NCBI RefSeq assembly: GCF_000799465.1
Contig: NZ_JUGU01000001.1
Span: forward strand, 3,306,501 to 3,370,500
Length of the DNA: 64,000 nucleotides
Direction of reading: 5' to 3'
Source: Psychroserpens sp. Hel_I_66
Lineage (GTDB): Bacteria; Bacteroidota; Bacteroidia; Flavobacteriales; Flavobacteriaceae
Shown: positions 8,578 through 17,127 of the stretch, one piece after another
Position numbering within the stretch: the first letter of the stretch is position 1
How the letters are laid out: the number at the start of each line of letters is the position of its first letter
Notes under the pieces: generated by a model
What the model was told of the DNA's origin: nothing
The model's database searches: none
The model's input: the letters and a program-made list of their open reading frames with translations, nothing else
Made by a program: the position numbers and the translations under genes

Positions 8578-9924
8578 ATGCAAAACAAGATTATACTTAT
8601 TAAAAATGCAAAGATAGTCAACGAAGGTGTTGTGACTGAAGGTGATATTCTCATAGAAGGAGACTATATAAAAGAAGTTTCAGATTCTATAAGTGCTAAG
8701 TCTGCAGATGTCATGATAATTGACGCAGAAGGCAATTATGTCTTCCCAGGTGTTATTGATGACCAAGTTCATTTTAGAGAGCCAGGGCTTACGCATAAAG
8801 GCGATATAGAATCAGAATCTAGAGCAGCTATAGCTGGTGGTATTACTTCGTTCATAGAAATGCCCAATACAAACCCGCAAACAACTACCGTAGAAAAGTT
8901 GGAAGAAAAGTTTGAGATTGCATCAAACACATCATACGCCAATTACTCATTTATGTTCGGCGGTACCAATGATAATCTAGATGAAATTTTAAAAGTTGAC
9001 CCTAAAACAGTTGCAGGTTTAAAATTATTTTTAGGCTCATCAACAGGTAATATGCTTGTAGACGATCCAAAAGTGATCGAAAAAATATTTAGTTCCACAG
9101 ATATGGTAATATCTGTACATTGTGAGGATGAAGCAACAATTAAAAAGAACTTAAAAGAGCACATAGACAAATTTGGTGAAGATATCCCTATTGAAAAACA
9201 CCCAGTTATTAGAAGCGAAGAAGCATGCTACATCTCATCTTCCAAAGCGATAGAGCTTGCTAAAAAAACAGGAGCCAGGCTTCATGTATTTCATCTCTCA
9301 ACTGGTAAAGAGACCAGTTTGTTCAGTAATAAAATACCTTTAAAGGATAAAAAAATTACTGCGGAAGTATGTATCCACCACCTTTGGTTCAGCGATGAAG
9401 ATTATGCCAAAAAAGGAACACACATAAAATGGAATCCAGCGGTAAAATCTGCAAAAGACAGAAACCAACTTTGGAAAGCACTTTTAGACGATAGAATAGA
9501 TGTGATCGCTACAGATCATGCTCCTCATACCTTAGAAGAAAAAAATAATAAGTATACAAAAGCTCCTTCAGGAGGTCCATTAGTGCAACACGCTTTGGTA
9601 GCAATGATAGAAATGTACCACAAAGGCAAGATATCACTTCCAAAAATTGCTCAAAAAATGGCACACAATCCTGCGATATTATTTCAGGTTGAGAAGCGTG
9701 GCTATATAAAACAAGGTTATTTTGCAGATTTAGTAATTGTAGATATCAATAATCCTTGGACAGTCAATAAAGAGAATATTCTATACAAATGCGGTTGGTC
9801 TCCTTTTGAAGGTACCACATTTAAATCTAGAATAACCCATACTTTTCTTAATGGCAAATTAGTATATAACAACTTCAAGGTTCTTGATATAAAAGCTGGA
9901 AAACGTTTAACTTTTACCAGATGA
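8578..9924 (+). CDS. pyrC: Dihydroorotase (class I, Bacteroidetes type)
   Basis: 448 residues of the amidohydrolase superfamily. Visible elements are the REPG signature (HFREPGLTHKGD), H181 in SVHCEDE, H236/H239 in LHVFHLS, and catalytic D313 in ATDHAPHT. The usual HxH metal pair reads Q63-V-H65, so one metal ligand is replaced by Gln. I recall this substitution in Bacteroidetes relatives annotated as dihydroorotase. The expected reaction is carbamoyl-aspartate to dihydroorotate in pyrimidine synthesis. An altered metal site or another cyclic-amide substrate cannot be excluded. Overlaps the next gene by 4 bp. Confidence 0.88.
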   Translation: MQNKIILIKNAKIVNEGVVTEGDILIEGDYIKEVSDSISAKSADVMIIDAEGNYVFPGVIDDQVHFREPGLTHKGDIESESRAAIAGGITSFIEMPNTNPQTTTVEKLEEKFEIASNTSYANYSFMFGGTNDNLDEILKVDPKTVAGLKLFLGSSTGNMLVDDPKVIEKIFSSTDMVISVHCEDEATIKKNLKEHIDKFGEDIPIEKHPVIRSEEACYISSSKAIELAKKTGARLHVFHLSTGKETSLFSNKIPLKDKKITAEVCIHHLWFSDEDYAKKGTHIKWNPAVKSAKDRNQLWKALLDDRIDVIATDHAPHTLEEKNNKYTKAPSGGPLVQHALVAMIEMYHKGKISLPKIAQKMAHNPAILFQVEKRGYIKQGYFADLVIVDINNPWTVNKENILYKCGWSPFEGTTFKSRITHTFLNGKLVYNNFKVLDIKAGKRLTFTR

Positions 9925-10397
9925 AAAAAGTCGTTGTCATTTTAATATTTATGGTTCTTGTTAGTTGTCAATTTTCTAGCGCTCCAGAAAAGCCAGATAA
10001 TCTTATTCCCAAAGATAAAATGGTAGATATTTTATATGACGTTTCTATACTCAATGCTGCAAAAGGTACAAGCAAAGGTATTTTAGAAAATAACGGTGTT
10101 TTTCCTGAAGATTTCGTATTTGAAAAACATAAAATAGACAGTTTGCAATTTGCAAAGAGTAATGAGTATTATGGTTTTAATCTTGAAGAATATGAAGTTA
10201 TAGTTGCCAATCTAGAGCAGAGACTCAATGCAAATAAAGAAGAAATACAAGCTAAAATTGATAAAGAAGAACTAGAAAAAAAGCGCATAAAAGATTCCAT
10301 AAAAATGTTGGATGATTCGCTAAATACCAGGAAAATTTTACCAAAAGAAAAAATTAAAAAAGTAGATTATAAGGATTATCCAGATTCATCTAAATAA
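9921..10397 (+). CDS. DUF4296 domain lipoprotein
   Basis: 158 residues. A lipoprotein signal with lipobox ending at C16 (LVSC) is followed by the DUF4296 pattern IPKDKMVDILYDVSILNAAKG and a charged, probably coiled-coil region from ~100 onward. The start overlaps the pyrC stop as ATGA, giving tight translational coupling. The gene end overlaps the convergent epimerase gene by 22 bp. Role unknown; expected to be anchored in the envelope. Confidence 0.85.
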   Translation: MKKVVVILIFMVLVSCQFSSAPEKPDNLIPKDKMVDILYDVSILNAAKGTSKGILENNGVFPEDFVFEKHKIDSLQFAKSNEYYGFNLEEYEVIVANLEQRLNANKEEIQAKIDKEELEKKRIKDSIKMLDDSLNTRKILPKEKIKKVDYKDYPDSSK

Positions 10398-11392
10398 TAT
10401 TTTGAGACCTTGGATATGGAGATGTCAATTGGTGCAAATTTAAAATTTAGATCATTTTCAATTTTAGAATTATCATAAACAGTTCTACTTGATATCGATT
10501 TTGCCATTTGCTTAGATAATTTCCGTCGTTTCCCTAAGAGTTTATGATTCAACCAATCTAATCGCCAAATTATAGAAAGAAAAAATGGGGATGCTACTTT
10601 TTTTGCAGATGTAACTCCTAAAACTTCAGCAACCTTTTCCTGAAACAATTTAAACGTTAAATTTTCAGCAATTAAAATATAGCGCTCATTGTTTATCGCA
10701 CTATCCATTAGCTTGATCATCACTTCTGTAACATCCCAAACATCAACGTAAGCGGACGCTCCTTTTGGGTAATAGCTCAAACCTTTATAAATCTGTTTAA
10801 ACAAGCTACCGCTTCCTCCTCCTCTCCAAAAACCTGGGCCCAAGACAATTCCAGGATTCACGATCACAGCGTCAATACCTTCCTGTGTGCCTCGCCAGAC
10901 TTCCATTTCTGCGCCATATTTAGTAATGGCGTAAACGCTATTGTCCTGTTCTGGATTCCAATCTGTTTTTTCGGTAATCAAGATGTCTTCGTTTGGTTCA
11001 TTTCCTATGGCAGCAATCGAACTTACATAACAAAGTTTTTTAATTTTATTTTTGATGCAAAGATTGACAATATTAGCAGTGCCTTCAATATTAACTTTTC
11101 TAAGTTCATGATATTTATTAGGCTCAAAACTAATTAATGCAGCACAATGGTAAACTTGAGTAATATTTTTAAAAGCAATTTCTAAAGCAGGAATATCGTT
11201 TATTGTAGCTTCTATCCATTCAATTTTCTTGTAAAGTCTTTCAACATCACTTGTATAATATCCAAATACTTTTTTGACAGATTCTAATTTGTGCTCTCTT
11301 CTATAAATAGCTTTTACAGAACTATTATTGCTCACTAGTTTGAACAATAAATGAGAACCCACTAAGCCTGTGCCACCTGTAACTAAAATCAT
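10376..11392 (-). CDS. NAD-dependent epimerase/dehydratase family protein
   Basis: 338 residues from the ATG at 11392, which puts MILVTGGTGLVGSHLL (GxxGxxG dinucleotide motif) at the N-terminus. A start 18 codons further upstream (11446) would add a charged leader unlike this family and would overlap the tyrS promoter. Extended-SDR features include CYVSSIAAIG and the catalytic YAITKYGAE (YxxxK). It resembles dihydroflavonol-4-reductase-like or 3-beta-HSD-like SDRs. The substrate is not deducible. Its 3' end overlaps the DUF4296 gene by 22 bp. Confidence 0.88.
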   Translation of the reverse strand: MILVTGGTGLVGSHLLFKLVSNNSSVKAIYRREHKLESVKKVFGYYTSDVERLYKKIEWIEATINDIPALEIAFKNITQVYHCAALISFEPNKYHELRKVNIEGTANIVNLCIKNKIKKLCYVSSIAAIGNEPNEDILITEKTDWNPEQDNSVYAITKYGAEMEVWRGTQEGIDAVIVNPGIVLGPGFWRGGGSGSLFKQIYKGLSYYPKGASAYVDVWDVTEVMIKLMDSAINNERYILIAENLTFKLFQEKVAEVLGVTSAKKVASPFFLSIIWRLDWLNHKLLGKRRKLSKQMAKSISSRTVYDNSKIENDLNFKFAPIDISISKVSKYYLDESG

Positions 11393-11445
11393 AAAACAAA
11401 AATAGTCTTTTTTGTTATTCGCTTTTTCCTTTTGTTTGATAAACA

Positions 11446-11453
11446 TATCTTTG
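11446..11453 (+). promoter_or_regulatory. -7 promoter element of tyrS
   Basis: TATCTTTG matches TAnnTTTG, 26 bp before the tyrS ATG in the divergent intergenic gap. Confidence 0.5.
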
Positions 11454-11478
11454 TCGCACTTAGAATAATACTTAAAAG

Positions 11479-12783
11479 ATGAACTATAACTTAGTAGAAG
11501 AATTAACGTGGCGAGGAATGGTACATGATATCATGCCAGGAACAGAAGAGCAATTACAAAAGGAAATGACCACAGCGTATATTGGTTTTGATCCAACGTC
11601 AGATTCTTTGCATATAGGCAGTCTGGTACCCATTATTTTATTAATGCATTTAGAGAAATCTGGCCATAGACCAATTGCTTTAGTTGGAGGAGCAACAGGT
11701 ATGATTGGAGATCCATCTGGTAAAAGCGACGAGCGTAATTTATTGGACGAAGCCACTTTGAACAAAAACGTTGCAGGAATAAAAAACACACTAGCTCGAT
11801 TTTTAAATTTTTCTTCGGAAGAACAAAATGCTCCAGTTTTAGTAAACAACTACGATTGGATGAAGGACTTCTCATTCATAGAATTTGCACGTGATGTCGG
11901 TAAGCGTATTACCGTTAATTACATGATGGCAAAAGATTCTGTAAAGAAACGATTAAGTGGTGAAGAAGGAAACGTAGGCATGTCTTTTACAGAGTTTACC
12001 TACCAGCTCATTCAAGGTTATGATTTCCATCATTTATACAAATCACATAATTGCTTATTGCAAATGGGAGGAAGTGACCAATGGGGAAATATCACCACAG
12101 GTACAGAGCTTGTAAGGCGTATGAATGTTGGAGAAGAAGCCAAAGCTTATGCAATGACTTGTCCATTAATCACAAAAGCAGATGGCTCTAAATTTGGTAA
12201 AACTGAAGGCGGTAATGTGTGGTTAGATTCAGACAAAACTTCTGTTTATAAATTTTACCAGTTTTGGTTAAATACCAGCGATGAAGATGCTGAAAAATAC
12301 ATTAAGATCTTTACGTTTTTAGATAAAAATAAGATAGAGGGCTTAATAGTTGAGCATAATGAAAATAGAGGTCTAAAAAAGTTGCAAAAGAGTTTAGCAG
12401 AAGAAGTGACAAGATTAGTGCACTCAGATGAAGAATTTGAAAATGCAGAAAAAGCATCAAACATACTATTCAGTAAAACATTCAAGGCAGATATTAAAAC
12501 CTTAGACGAAAAGACGTTTTTAGATGTTTTTGAAGGTGTACCGCAAGCGGAAATATCTAAAGAGGAATTATCTCAACTTGACATGATAGGCGCTTTGGCA
12601 GCACAAACCAATTTCTTAGCCTCTAACAGCGAAGCACGTCGAGCATTAAAGGAAAACGCGGTTTCTGTAAACAAAGAAAAAGTAACAGAGGATTATCAAT
12701 TATCTGAAGAAGATTTGATAAACGGTAAGTACATTATATTAAATAAGGGGAAAAAGAACACTTATATTATAAAGGTCTCTTAA
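11479..12783 (+). CDS. tyrS: Tyrosyl-tRNA synthetase
   Basis: 434 residues, normal for bacterial TyrRS. The class I HIGH motif appears as HIGS (residues 45-48 in [11 protein letters not shown]) and the KMSKS equivalent as KFGKT (238-242). The tyrosine-specificity segment [24 protein letters not shown] is clear. The C-terminal ~70 residues form an S4-like RNA-binding domain. It charges tRNA-Tyr. TTCTTCGGAA occurs at 11811. Confidence 0.98.
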   Translation: MNYNLVEELTWRGMVHDIMPGTEEQLQKEMTTAYIGFDPTSDSLHIGSLVPIILLMHLEKSGHRPIALVGGATGMIGDPSGKSDERNLLDEATLNKNVAGIKNTLARFLNFSSEEQNAPVLVNNYDWMKDFSFIEFARDVGKRITVNYMMAKDSVKKRLSGEEGNVGMSFTEFTYQLIQGYDFHHLYKSHNCLLQMGGSDQWGNITTGTELVRRMNVGEEAKAYAMTCPLITKADGSKFGKTEGGNVWLDSDKTSVYKFYQFWLNTSDEDAEKYIKIFTFLDKNKIEGLIVEHNENRGLKKLQKSLAEEVTRLVHSDEEFENAEKASNILFSKTFKADIKTLDEKTFLDVFEGVPQAEISKEELSQLDMIGALAAQTNFLASNSEARRALKENAVSVNKEKVTEDYQLSEEDLINGKYIILNKGKKNTYIIKVS

Positions 12784-12816
12784 TTAAAATTTGTTTAAGG
12801 TTTTATGTAACCGCAT

Positions 12817-12894
12817 CGTCACCCTGAATTTATTTCAGGGTCTCATCACATATTGAAAATACATAATGTGATTCTGAAACAAGTTCAGAATGAC
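12817..12894. repeat. REP/MITE-like imperfect inverted repeat
   Basis: Two arms of ~30 nt mirror each other around a short AT-rich centre. The left arm contains CCCTGAA..TTTCAGGG followed by TCTCATCACAT. The right arm contains ATGTGAT followed by TTCTGAAACAAGTTCAGAA and TGAC. Each arm is itself a hairpin. This resembles the dispersed repeats carrying CCTGAAnnnnTTTCAGG that I recall from many flavobacterial genomes. It lies just after tyrS. No coding potential. Confidence 0.7.
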
Positions 12895-12923
12895 ACTGAA
12901 AATTAAACTAACCATAAATAGAA

Positions 12924-12948
12924 AAACGTCCCGTAATACGGGACGTTT
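12924..12948. terminator. Terminator-like perfect hairpin
   Basis: Ten-bp perfect stem AAACGTCCCG/CGGGACGTTT with a 5-nt loop, between the convergent tyrS and YHS genes. The T-run is short, so termination strength is uncertain. Confidence 0.65.
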
Positions 12949-13007
12949 AACATTAACCAATCAACTATTTATTAGAAGCTAATCTCTCTTTTTCATAGAA
13001 CTCTAAA

Positions 13008-13457
13008 CTATTTTAGATTCATAGCTTCCCAGTTTTTGTCGGCTTTTTGTTGTAGACCTTTCACATCACTTTCTTGCCATGTAGTTAAAGTATTGTTAAA
13101 CCAAGCATTGTAGAATAAGTAGAGTTTTCCGTCTCTTATCTCGAAGGTTTTAGGGTTGATATCAACCTTTTTATTATCAACTGCAATGGCATAAGCACAG
13201 TAACCACCGTATTGCGGAACGTATTTTTCTGGATTACTACTAAATTTCTTCAAGTTCTCTTCCGAAGAAAATTTATAGTTTACGCCATAATGCATAGTCG
13301 TAAATTCTTTTTTACCCTCAATGGCTTGATTGTCAAAATAGGCAACAACGTCATAGCCTTTTGCCATGTAATCGTTTTTTGTATTGTAATCAGCACTTTG
13401 GGCGAATGTGGTGAGCATCACAAAGAAAAAAAATGCACCAAGAATTTTAGTTTTCAT
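13008..13457 (-). CDS. YHS domain-containing exported protein
   Basis: 149 residues. A cleavable signal peptide (residues 1-20, ending TFAQ) precedes a YHS domain (~30-95: KGYDVVAYFDNQ..GKKEF, YKFSSEENLKKFSSNPEKYVPQYGGYCAYAI). YHS domains are thought to bind metal. The C-terminal part contains a conserved-looking LYLFYNAWFNNTLTTW segment. Precise function unknown; probably periplasmic. Contains a copy of the TTCCGAAGAA decamer at 13260. Confidence 0.85.
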   Translation of the reverse strand: MKTKILGAFFFFVMLTTFAQSADYNTKNDYMAKGYDVVAYFDNQAIEGKKEFTTMHYGVNYKFSSEENLKKFSSNPEKYVPQYGGYCAYAIAVDNKKVDINPKTFEIRDGKLYLFYNAWFNNTLTTWQESDVKGLQQKADKNWEAMNLK

Positions 13458-13487
13458 CTTGATGTAGTCGTGAAAATATAGTAGTGC

Positions 13488-14468
13488 TTACAGTACCATG
13501 AGATTGCAGCCTCTTATATCACTTGCATCAAATCTACCTATAATTTCAAAGCTAGAATTATCGTGTACTCGACCCAGATCTTGGGTAGCGATAAAGGAGC
13601 AAGAATTGATATTGGCAAGGTCAATAACATTTATTCCGCCAGTTTTTTTAGTGGATTGGATTGTGAGTGCATCTTCAGGATCACGGGTTAAAACGCGCAT
13701 CCAATTTGGGCATTTAAAAAGTCCGTCGCCTTGTGAATAGGCTTGGCTCAACAATTCGGTCATGCCATATTCACTATGTATTTTAGAGACTCCAAAACCC
13801 GATTCTAAAATCCCGTGCAATTCTTCCCTAACCAATTCTTTCCTGCGACCTTTCATGCCACCAGTTTCCATAATTATAGTGTTCTTGAGATTAAATTGAT
13901 GGTTTTCTACCAAATCTAAAAGTGCAAATGAAACGCCAATGAGCAACACTTTTTTTTCTTCGGAAGCTAAAGCATTCAAATGTGTTGTAAGTGCGTCGAT
14001 ATTGTTGAGGTAAAATCCGCTTTCAGGGTTTTGTGACTGTTTGATCATATCATCAACCATGTAGATTAATGATGACCCGTTACGTTCTAAATAACTGGGT
14101 AAAAGTGCGAGAATGGTATAATCTTTAATATTTCCGTAGAAATCATGAAAGCCTTTTCTAAAACTTTGCTCGTAGATTTTTAAATCTGTTACGTGGTGCT
14201 TACTCGTAATTGATCCCGTTGTACCACTACTTGAAAATGTGTCTTCAATTTGGGATTTGGAACTGAGAATTTTATGACTTTTAAAAAACTGAATAGGTAA
14301 AAACGGAATATCCTCAACACGTTTTACATCACTAGGATGTTTGTACAATAAATCACAAAACGAACGGTAGACCGGATTGTTTTCAAACTGAAATTTGAAG
14401 ACTTCCAAAGCTAGCGTATTAAATTCACTTTCCGAAGAAATAGAAAATATAGCGTCTGTGTTTATCAT
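13488..14468 (-). CDS. LuxE-like acyl-protein synthetase / acyl transferase
   Basis: 326 residues. The TFSSSGTTGSITSKHHV segment (~83-99) is the phosphate-binding motif of adenylate-forming enzymes of the LuxE/PaaK type. The YGMTELLSQAY motif (~232-242) supports this. LuxE activates fatty acids for reduction in bioluminescence, but no lux genes are present. Stand-alone relatives in Bacteroidetes are usually annotated only as acyl transferases, possibly for exopolymer or pigment synthesis. Substrate unknown. It carries two copies of the overrepresented decamer (13956, 14430). Confidence 0.75.
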   Translation of the reverse strand: MINTDAIFSISSESEFNTLALEVFKFQFENNPVYRSFCDLLYKHPSDVKRVEDIPFLPIQFFKSHKILSSKSQIEDTFSSSGTTGSITSKHHVTDLKIYEQSFRKGFHDFYGNIKDYTILALLPSYLERNGSSLIYMVDDMIKQSQNPESGFYLNNIDALTTHLNALASEEKKVLLIGVSFALLDLVENHQFNLKNTIIMETGGMKGRRKELVREELHGILESGFGVSKIHSEYGMTELLSQAYSQGDGLFKCPNWMRVLTRDPEDALTIQSTKKTGGINVIDLANINSCSFIATQDLGRVHDNSSFEIIGRFDASDIRGCNLMVL

Positions 14469-14480
14469 AATTGCAAAAAT

Positions 14481-14515
14481 AAAAAAAGCGCTGTCATAAC
14501 TGACAACGCTTTTTT
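14481..14515. terminator. Bidirectional terminator
   Basis: A-run, stem AGCGCTGTCA/TGACAACGCT with loop TAAC and a T-run, between two minus-strand genes. It terminates the T9SS gene upstream. Confidence 0.85.
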
Positions 14516-14535
14516 AATACTTTATTTAAAAAGGA

Positions 14536-16197
14536 TTACTTGATCACTAATTTTTTAGTAACCTGAGCATCATTTTGAGAAATCTTTACAATGTAAACAC
14601 CAGCGTTTAATCCAGAAACATTAATACGGTTGTTGTTTAAAGCTTGGTTGATCACTTGTTTTCCTAAGATATCATAAACCGAAACAGAAATAGCATCATC
14701 ATTTGTTCCAACTACATTTACAAATCCTGTAGATGTTGGGTTTGGATATACTGAGAATGAGTTAGTGCTTACTTCGTTGATAGAAAGTGTTGCTCCTGCA
14801 ACATCTGATACGTATCTAGGTAACACTTGGTAAGTACCATTGAACTCTGCGCCTAAACCAATAACAGATGATGTGCCAGTTGGAATGTTTGCTCCAACTA
14901 AATTCTCATCTCCAAAGGTAACTCTAGCAACAGTTGTATCTGCACCAGCAGAAATATCGTAACTAGTATTATCTGTAAATACGCCTGTATCAGCAAAAGT
15001 AACTCCTGTTATTTGGATTAATTCACTTTCATAAGATTCACCAGCTGCTAAAAATTGAGAAACTGTTACAGCCTCTGGAGTGATTGTAGTACCAGTAGAT
15101 GATGCTCCAGCAACATCTGCAACAGGCACAAATTGCAATACACCATTAAATTCTCCTAATTGACCTTGTAAACCTGTGATACCATCACCAATATTGAAAG
15201 AAGGTGTAAGTGTACCAGCATTATCGTCAATTAATATTCCTGCAGTAGCATCTTGGATGTACTTTTGGTTTCTACCATTATCTGTTACTATGTAAGTGAT
15301 GATTGCTTCACCTGTTAATTCATAAACTTCACCAAGTGTTCCAGCTCTTAGCTCTGCAACAGTTGCTACAGTATTTGAGGATAATACGCTAAACGTAATC
15401 ATATCTGAATCAAGTATTGTACCATCTACCAATTCTACAAGAACATTGTATGTTTGACCATCAACAGTGGCAACAGTAAATGGACTGGTTACACCTGTAG
15501 TTGTAGTGCTATTAACGGTAATAGCAAATGTTTCTCCACCCTGTAAATTAGTACCTGAAAATTCAACATCTACAGAAGTTGTTCCAGGAACAAATTCAAA
15601 ACCATTTGAAGGAGATGTAATTGTAATACTAGGAGTGTTTGTAGATGTAAAAGTTTGGTTTGTATTAACTAAGCCATAAGTGTTTGCAATTGCAAGAGTT
15701 TCCCAAGTAAATTCTTCATAAGAATCACCAGAGCCCATTAACTGAAGAGATTCTCCTACTTGAGTCGTACCACCTTCTTCTACACCAATATCTGTAGATG
15801 TCATACCAGCTGCAGGTCCATCAGCAGCAGTTAAAGATCCTTCATAACTTAAAAATTGCACCACATTACCCATGTTATCAACCAAAGCAATAGCGTCTGG
15901 CGAGCCATTTTGAAGTGAATTAGCTGCGAAAATAAAGTTAAGTGTACCATATCCATTCTCTTGATCTGAAATAGTACCACTTAGGCTTTCGTTACCGTAA
16001 GATTCATTGTTGCTTCCATTGTATTTTTCAATAGACCAACCTGTTAGGTCAGTTCCTGCTGGACCAGCAATTTCTATTGCTTCGTCTACATCAGCACCAG
16101 TGTTATCATAATGAATTTCATTGATAAAAATGTTTGTTTGCCCAAAAGACGATAATCCTATTAAAGCAGTTAAACATAAAAAGTAAAGTTTTTTCAT
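14536..16197 (-). CDS. Large T9SS cargo protein with lamin-tail-like and OB-like domains
   Basis: 553 residues. Signal peptide (1-19, ending SFGQ). Residues ~22-170 resemble a lamin-tail domain (INEIHYDNTGADVDEAIEIAG, LTGWSIEKYNG, FLSYEG). Residues ~190-270 form an Ig-like repeat. Residues ~275-465 contain two nucleic-acid-binding-like (OB/DUF5689-type) segments, with VYELTGEAIITYIV, KYIQDATAGILIDD and YQVLPRYVSDV. The last ~75 residues form a T9SS sorting domain (FSVYPNPTSTGF..VTKKLVIK). This architecture is common in secreted flavobacterial proteins, sometimes beside nucleases, but no nuclease domain is present here. Confidence 0.85.
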   Translation of the reverse strand: MKKLYFLCLTALIGLSSFGQTNIFINEIHYDNTGADVDEAIEIAGPAGTDLTGWSIEKYNGSNNESYGNESLSGTISDQENGYGTLNFIFAANSLQNGSPDAIALVDNMGNVVQFLSYEGSLTAADGPAAGMTSTDIGVEEGGTTQVGESLQLMGSGDSYEEFTWETLAIANTYGLVNTNQTFTSTNTPSITITSPSNGFEFVPGTTSVDVEFSGTNLQGGETFAITVNSTTTTGVTSPFTVATVDGQTYNVLVELVDGTILDSDMITFSVLSSNTVATVAELRAGTLGEVYELTGEAIITYIVTDNGRNQKYIQDATAGILIDDNAGTLTPSFNIGDGITGLQGQLGEFNGVLQFVPVADVAGASSTGTTITPEAVTVSQFLAAGESYESELIQITGVTFADTGVFTDNTSYDISAGADTTVARVTFGDENLVGANIPTGTSSVIGLGAEFNGTYQVLPRYVSDVAGATLSINEVSTNSFSVYPNPTSTGFVNVVGTNDDAISVSVYDILGKQVINQALNNNRINVSGLNAGVYIVKISQNDAQVTKKLVIK

Positions 16198-16232
16198 AAT
16201 TATTTCGTTTTAAATTTCTAAAAATTAAGGTT

Positions 16233-16240
16233 CAAATATA
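16233..16240 (-). promoter_or_regulatory. -7 promoter element of the large T9SS gene
   Basis: The minus strand reads TATATTTG (TAnnTTTG), about 36 bp before the ATG at 16197. No clear -33. Confidence 0.4.
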
Positions 16241-16443
16241 ATGAGAATTTAGGGTTTAAACGAATAATTTTTGAGCTATACAGCTATTTAACAATTGGAT
16301 AACATTGAGATGTAAATGTCTTATATTGTAAATATTACCATAATAGTAAGTTAACATTGTGTTATCAATTTTAGCTTCTTTCATTTTTTTTGTTATTAAT
16401 CCTATCTTTACATTAGCAATACTCAGTTTTTCAAATTAAATAA

Positions 16444-17127
16444 ATGAAAAAGAAAAATATTAAAATTTTATTGGTAGATGATGAACCAGACATTTTAGAA
16501 ATAGTTGGTTATAATTTATCTGCGGAAGGCTACCAGGTCATCACTGCCGAAAATGGTGCCGAAGGTGTCAAGAAAGCAAAAAAAGAAAAGCCTCAACTTA
16601 TTATCCTCGATGTGATGATGCCAGAAATGGACGGGATTGAAGCTTGCGAGCAAATTAGAAAAATGCCAGATCTTAGCAATACAATCATAACTTTTTTAAC
16701 TGCTAGAGGTGAAGATTATTCTCAAATGGCTGGTTTTGATGCTGGAGCAGATGATTATATTACAAAACCCATAAAACCTAAGGTGCTTGTAAGTAAAGTT
16801 AAGGCGCTCTTAAGACGTTTAAAAGATGATGATCAACCTGAAGAAGTTTTAAAAATAGGAAACTTAACAATTAACAGAGAGGAGTATAAAATATCTATTA
16901 AGGGACAGGAGCTTCTATTGCCAAGAAAAGAATTTGAATTGTTATCTTTGTTAGCAACAAAACCAAACAAAGTCTTTAAACGCGAAGAAATCTTAGATAG
17001 AGTATGGGGCAATGAAGTGGTTGTTGGAGGACGAACTATTGATGTTCATATTAGAAAACTTCGTGAAAAAATTGGAGACAAAAAATTTAAAACAATAAAA
17101 GGCGTTGGTTATAAGTTTGTAGATTAA
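16444..17127 (+). CDS. OmpR/PhoB-family response regulator
   Basis: 227 residues. Receiver domain with acidic pocket D12/D13, phosphoacceptor D56 (LILDVMMPEMDG) and the conserved Lys in DDYITKPIKP. A winged-helix DNA-binding domain follows (~130-227), with VGGRTIDVHIRKLREKIGD and IKGVGYKFVD. Together with the following kinase gene, whose start overlaps this stop (TAATG), it forms a PhoB/PhoR-type two-component system. Phosphate control is a plausible but unproven role. Confidence 0.92.
   Translation: MKKKNIKILLVDDEPDILEIVGYNLSAEGYQVITAENGAEGVKKAKKEKPQLIILDVMMPEMDGIEACEQIRKMPDLSNTIITFLTARGEDYSQMAGFDAGADDYITKPIKPKVLVSKVKALLRRLKDDDQPEEVLKIGNLTINREEYKISIKGQELLLPRKEFELLSLLATKPNKVFKREEILDRVWGNEVVVGGRTIDVHIRKLREKIGDKKFKTIKGVGYKFVD

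Noticed and set aside
11393..11446. Longer start for the epimerase-like gene at 11446
   Set aside because: The extra 18 residues are low-complexity and charged, and overlap the divergent tyrS promoter; the Rossmann motif begins right at the ATG at 11392.
15467..15679. Antisense ORF in the large T9SS gene
   Set aside because: Composition is a reflection of the Thr/Val-rich repeats on the other strand.
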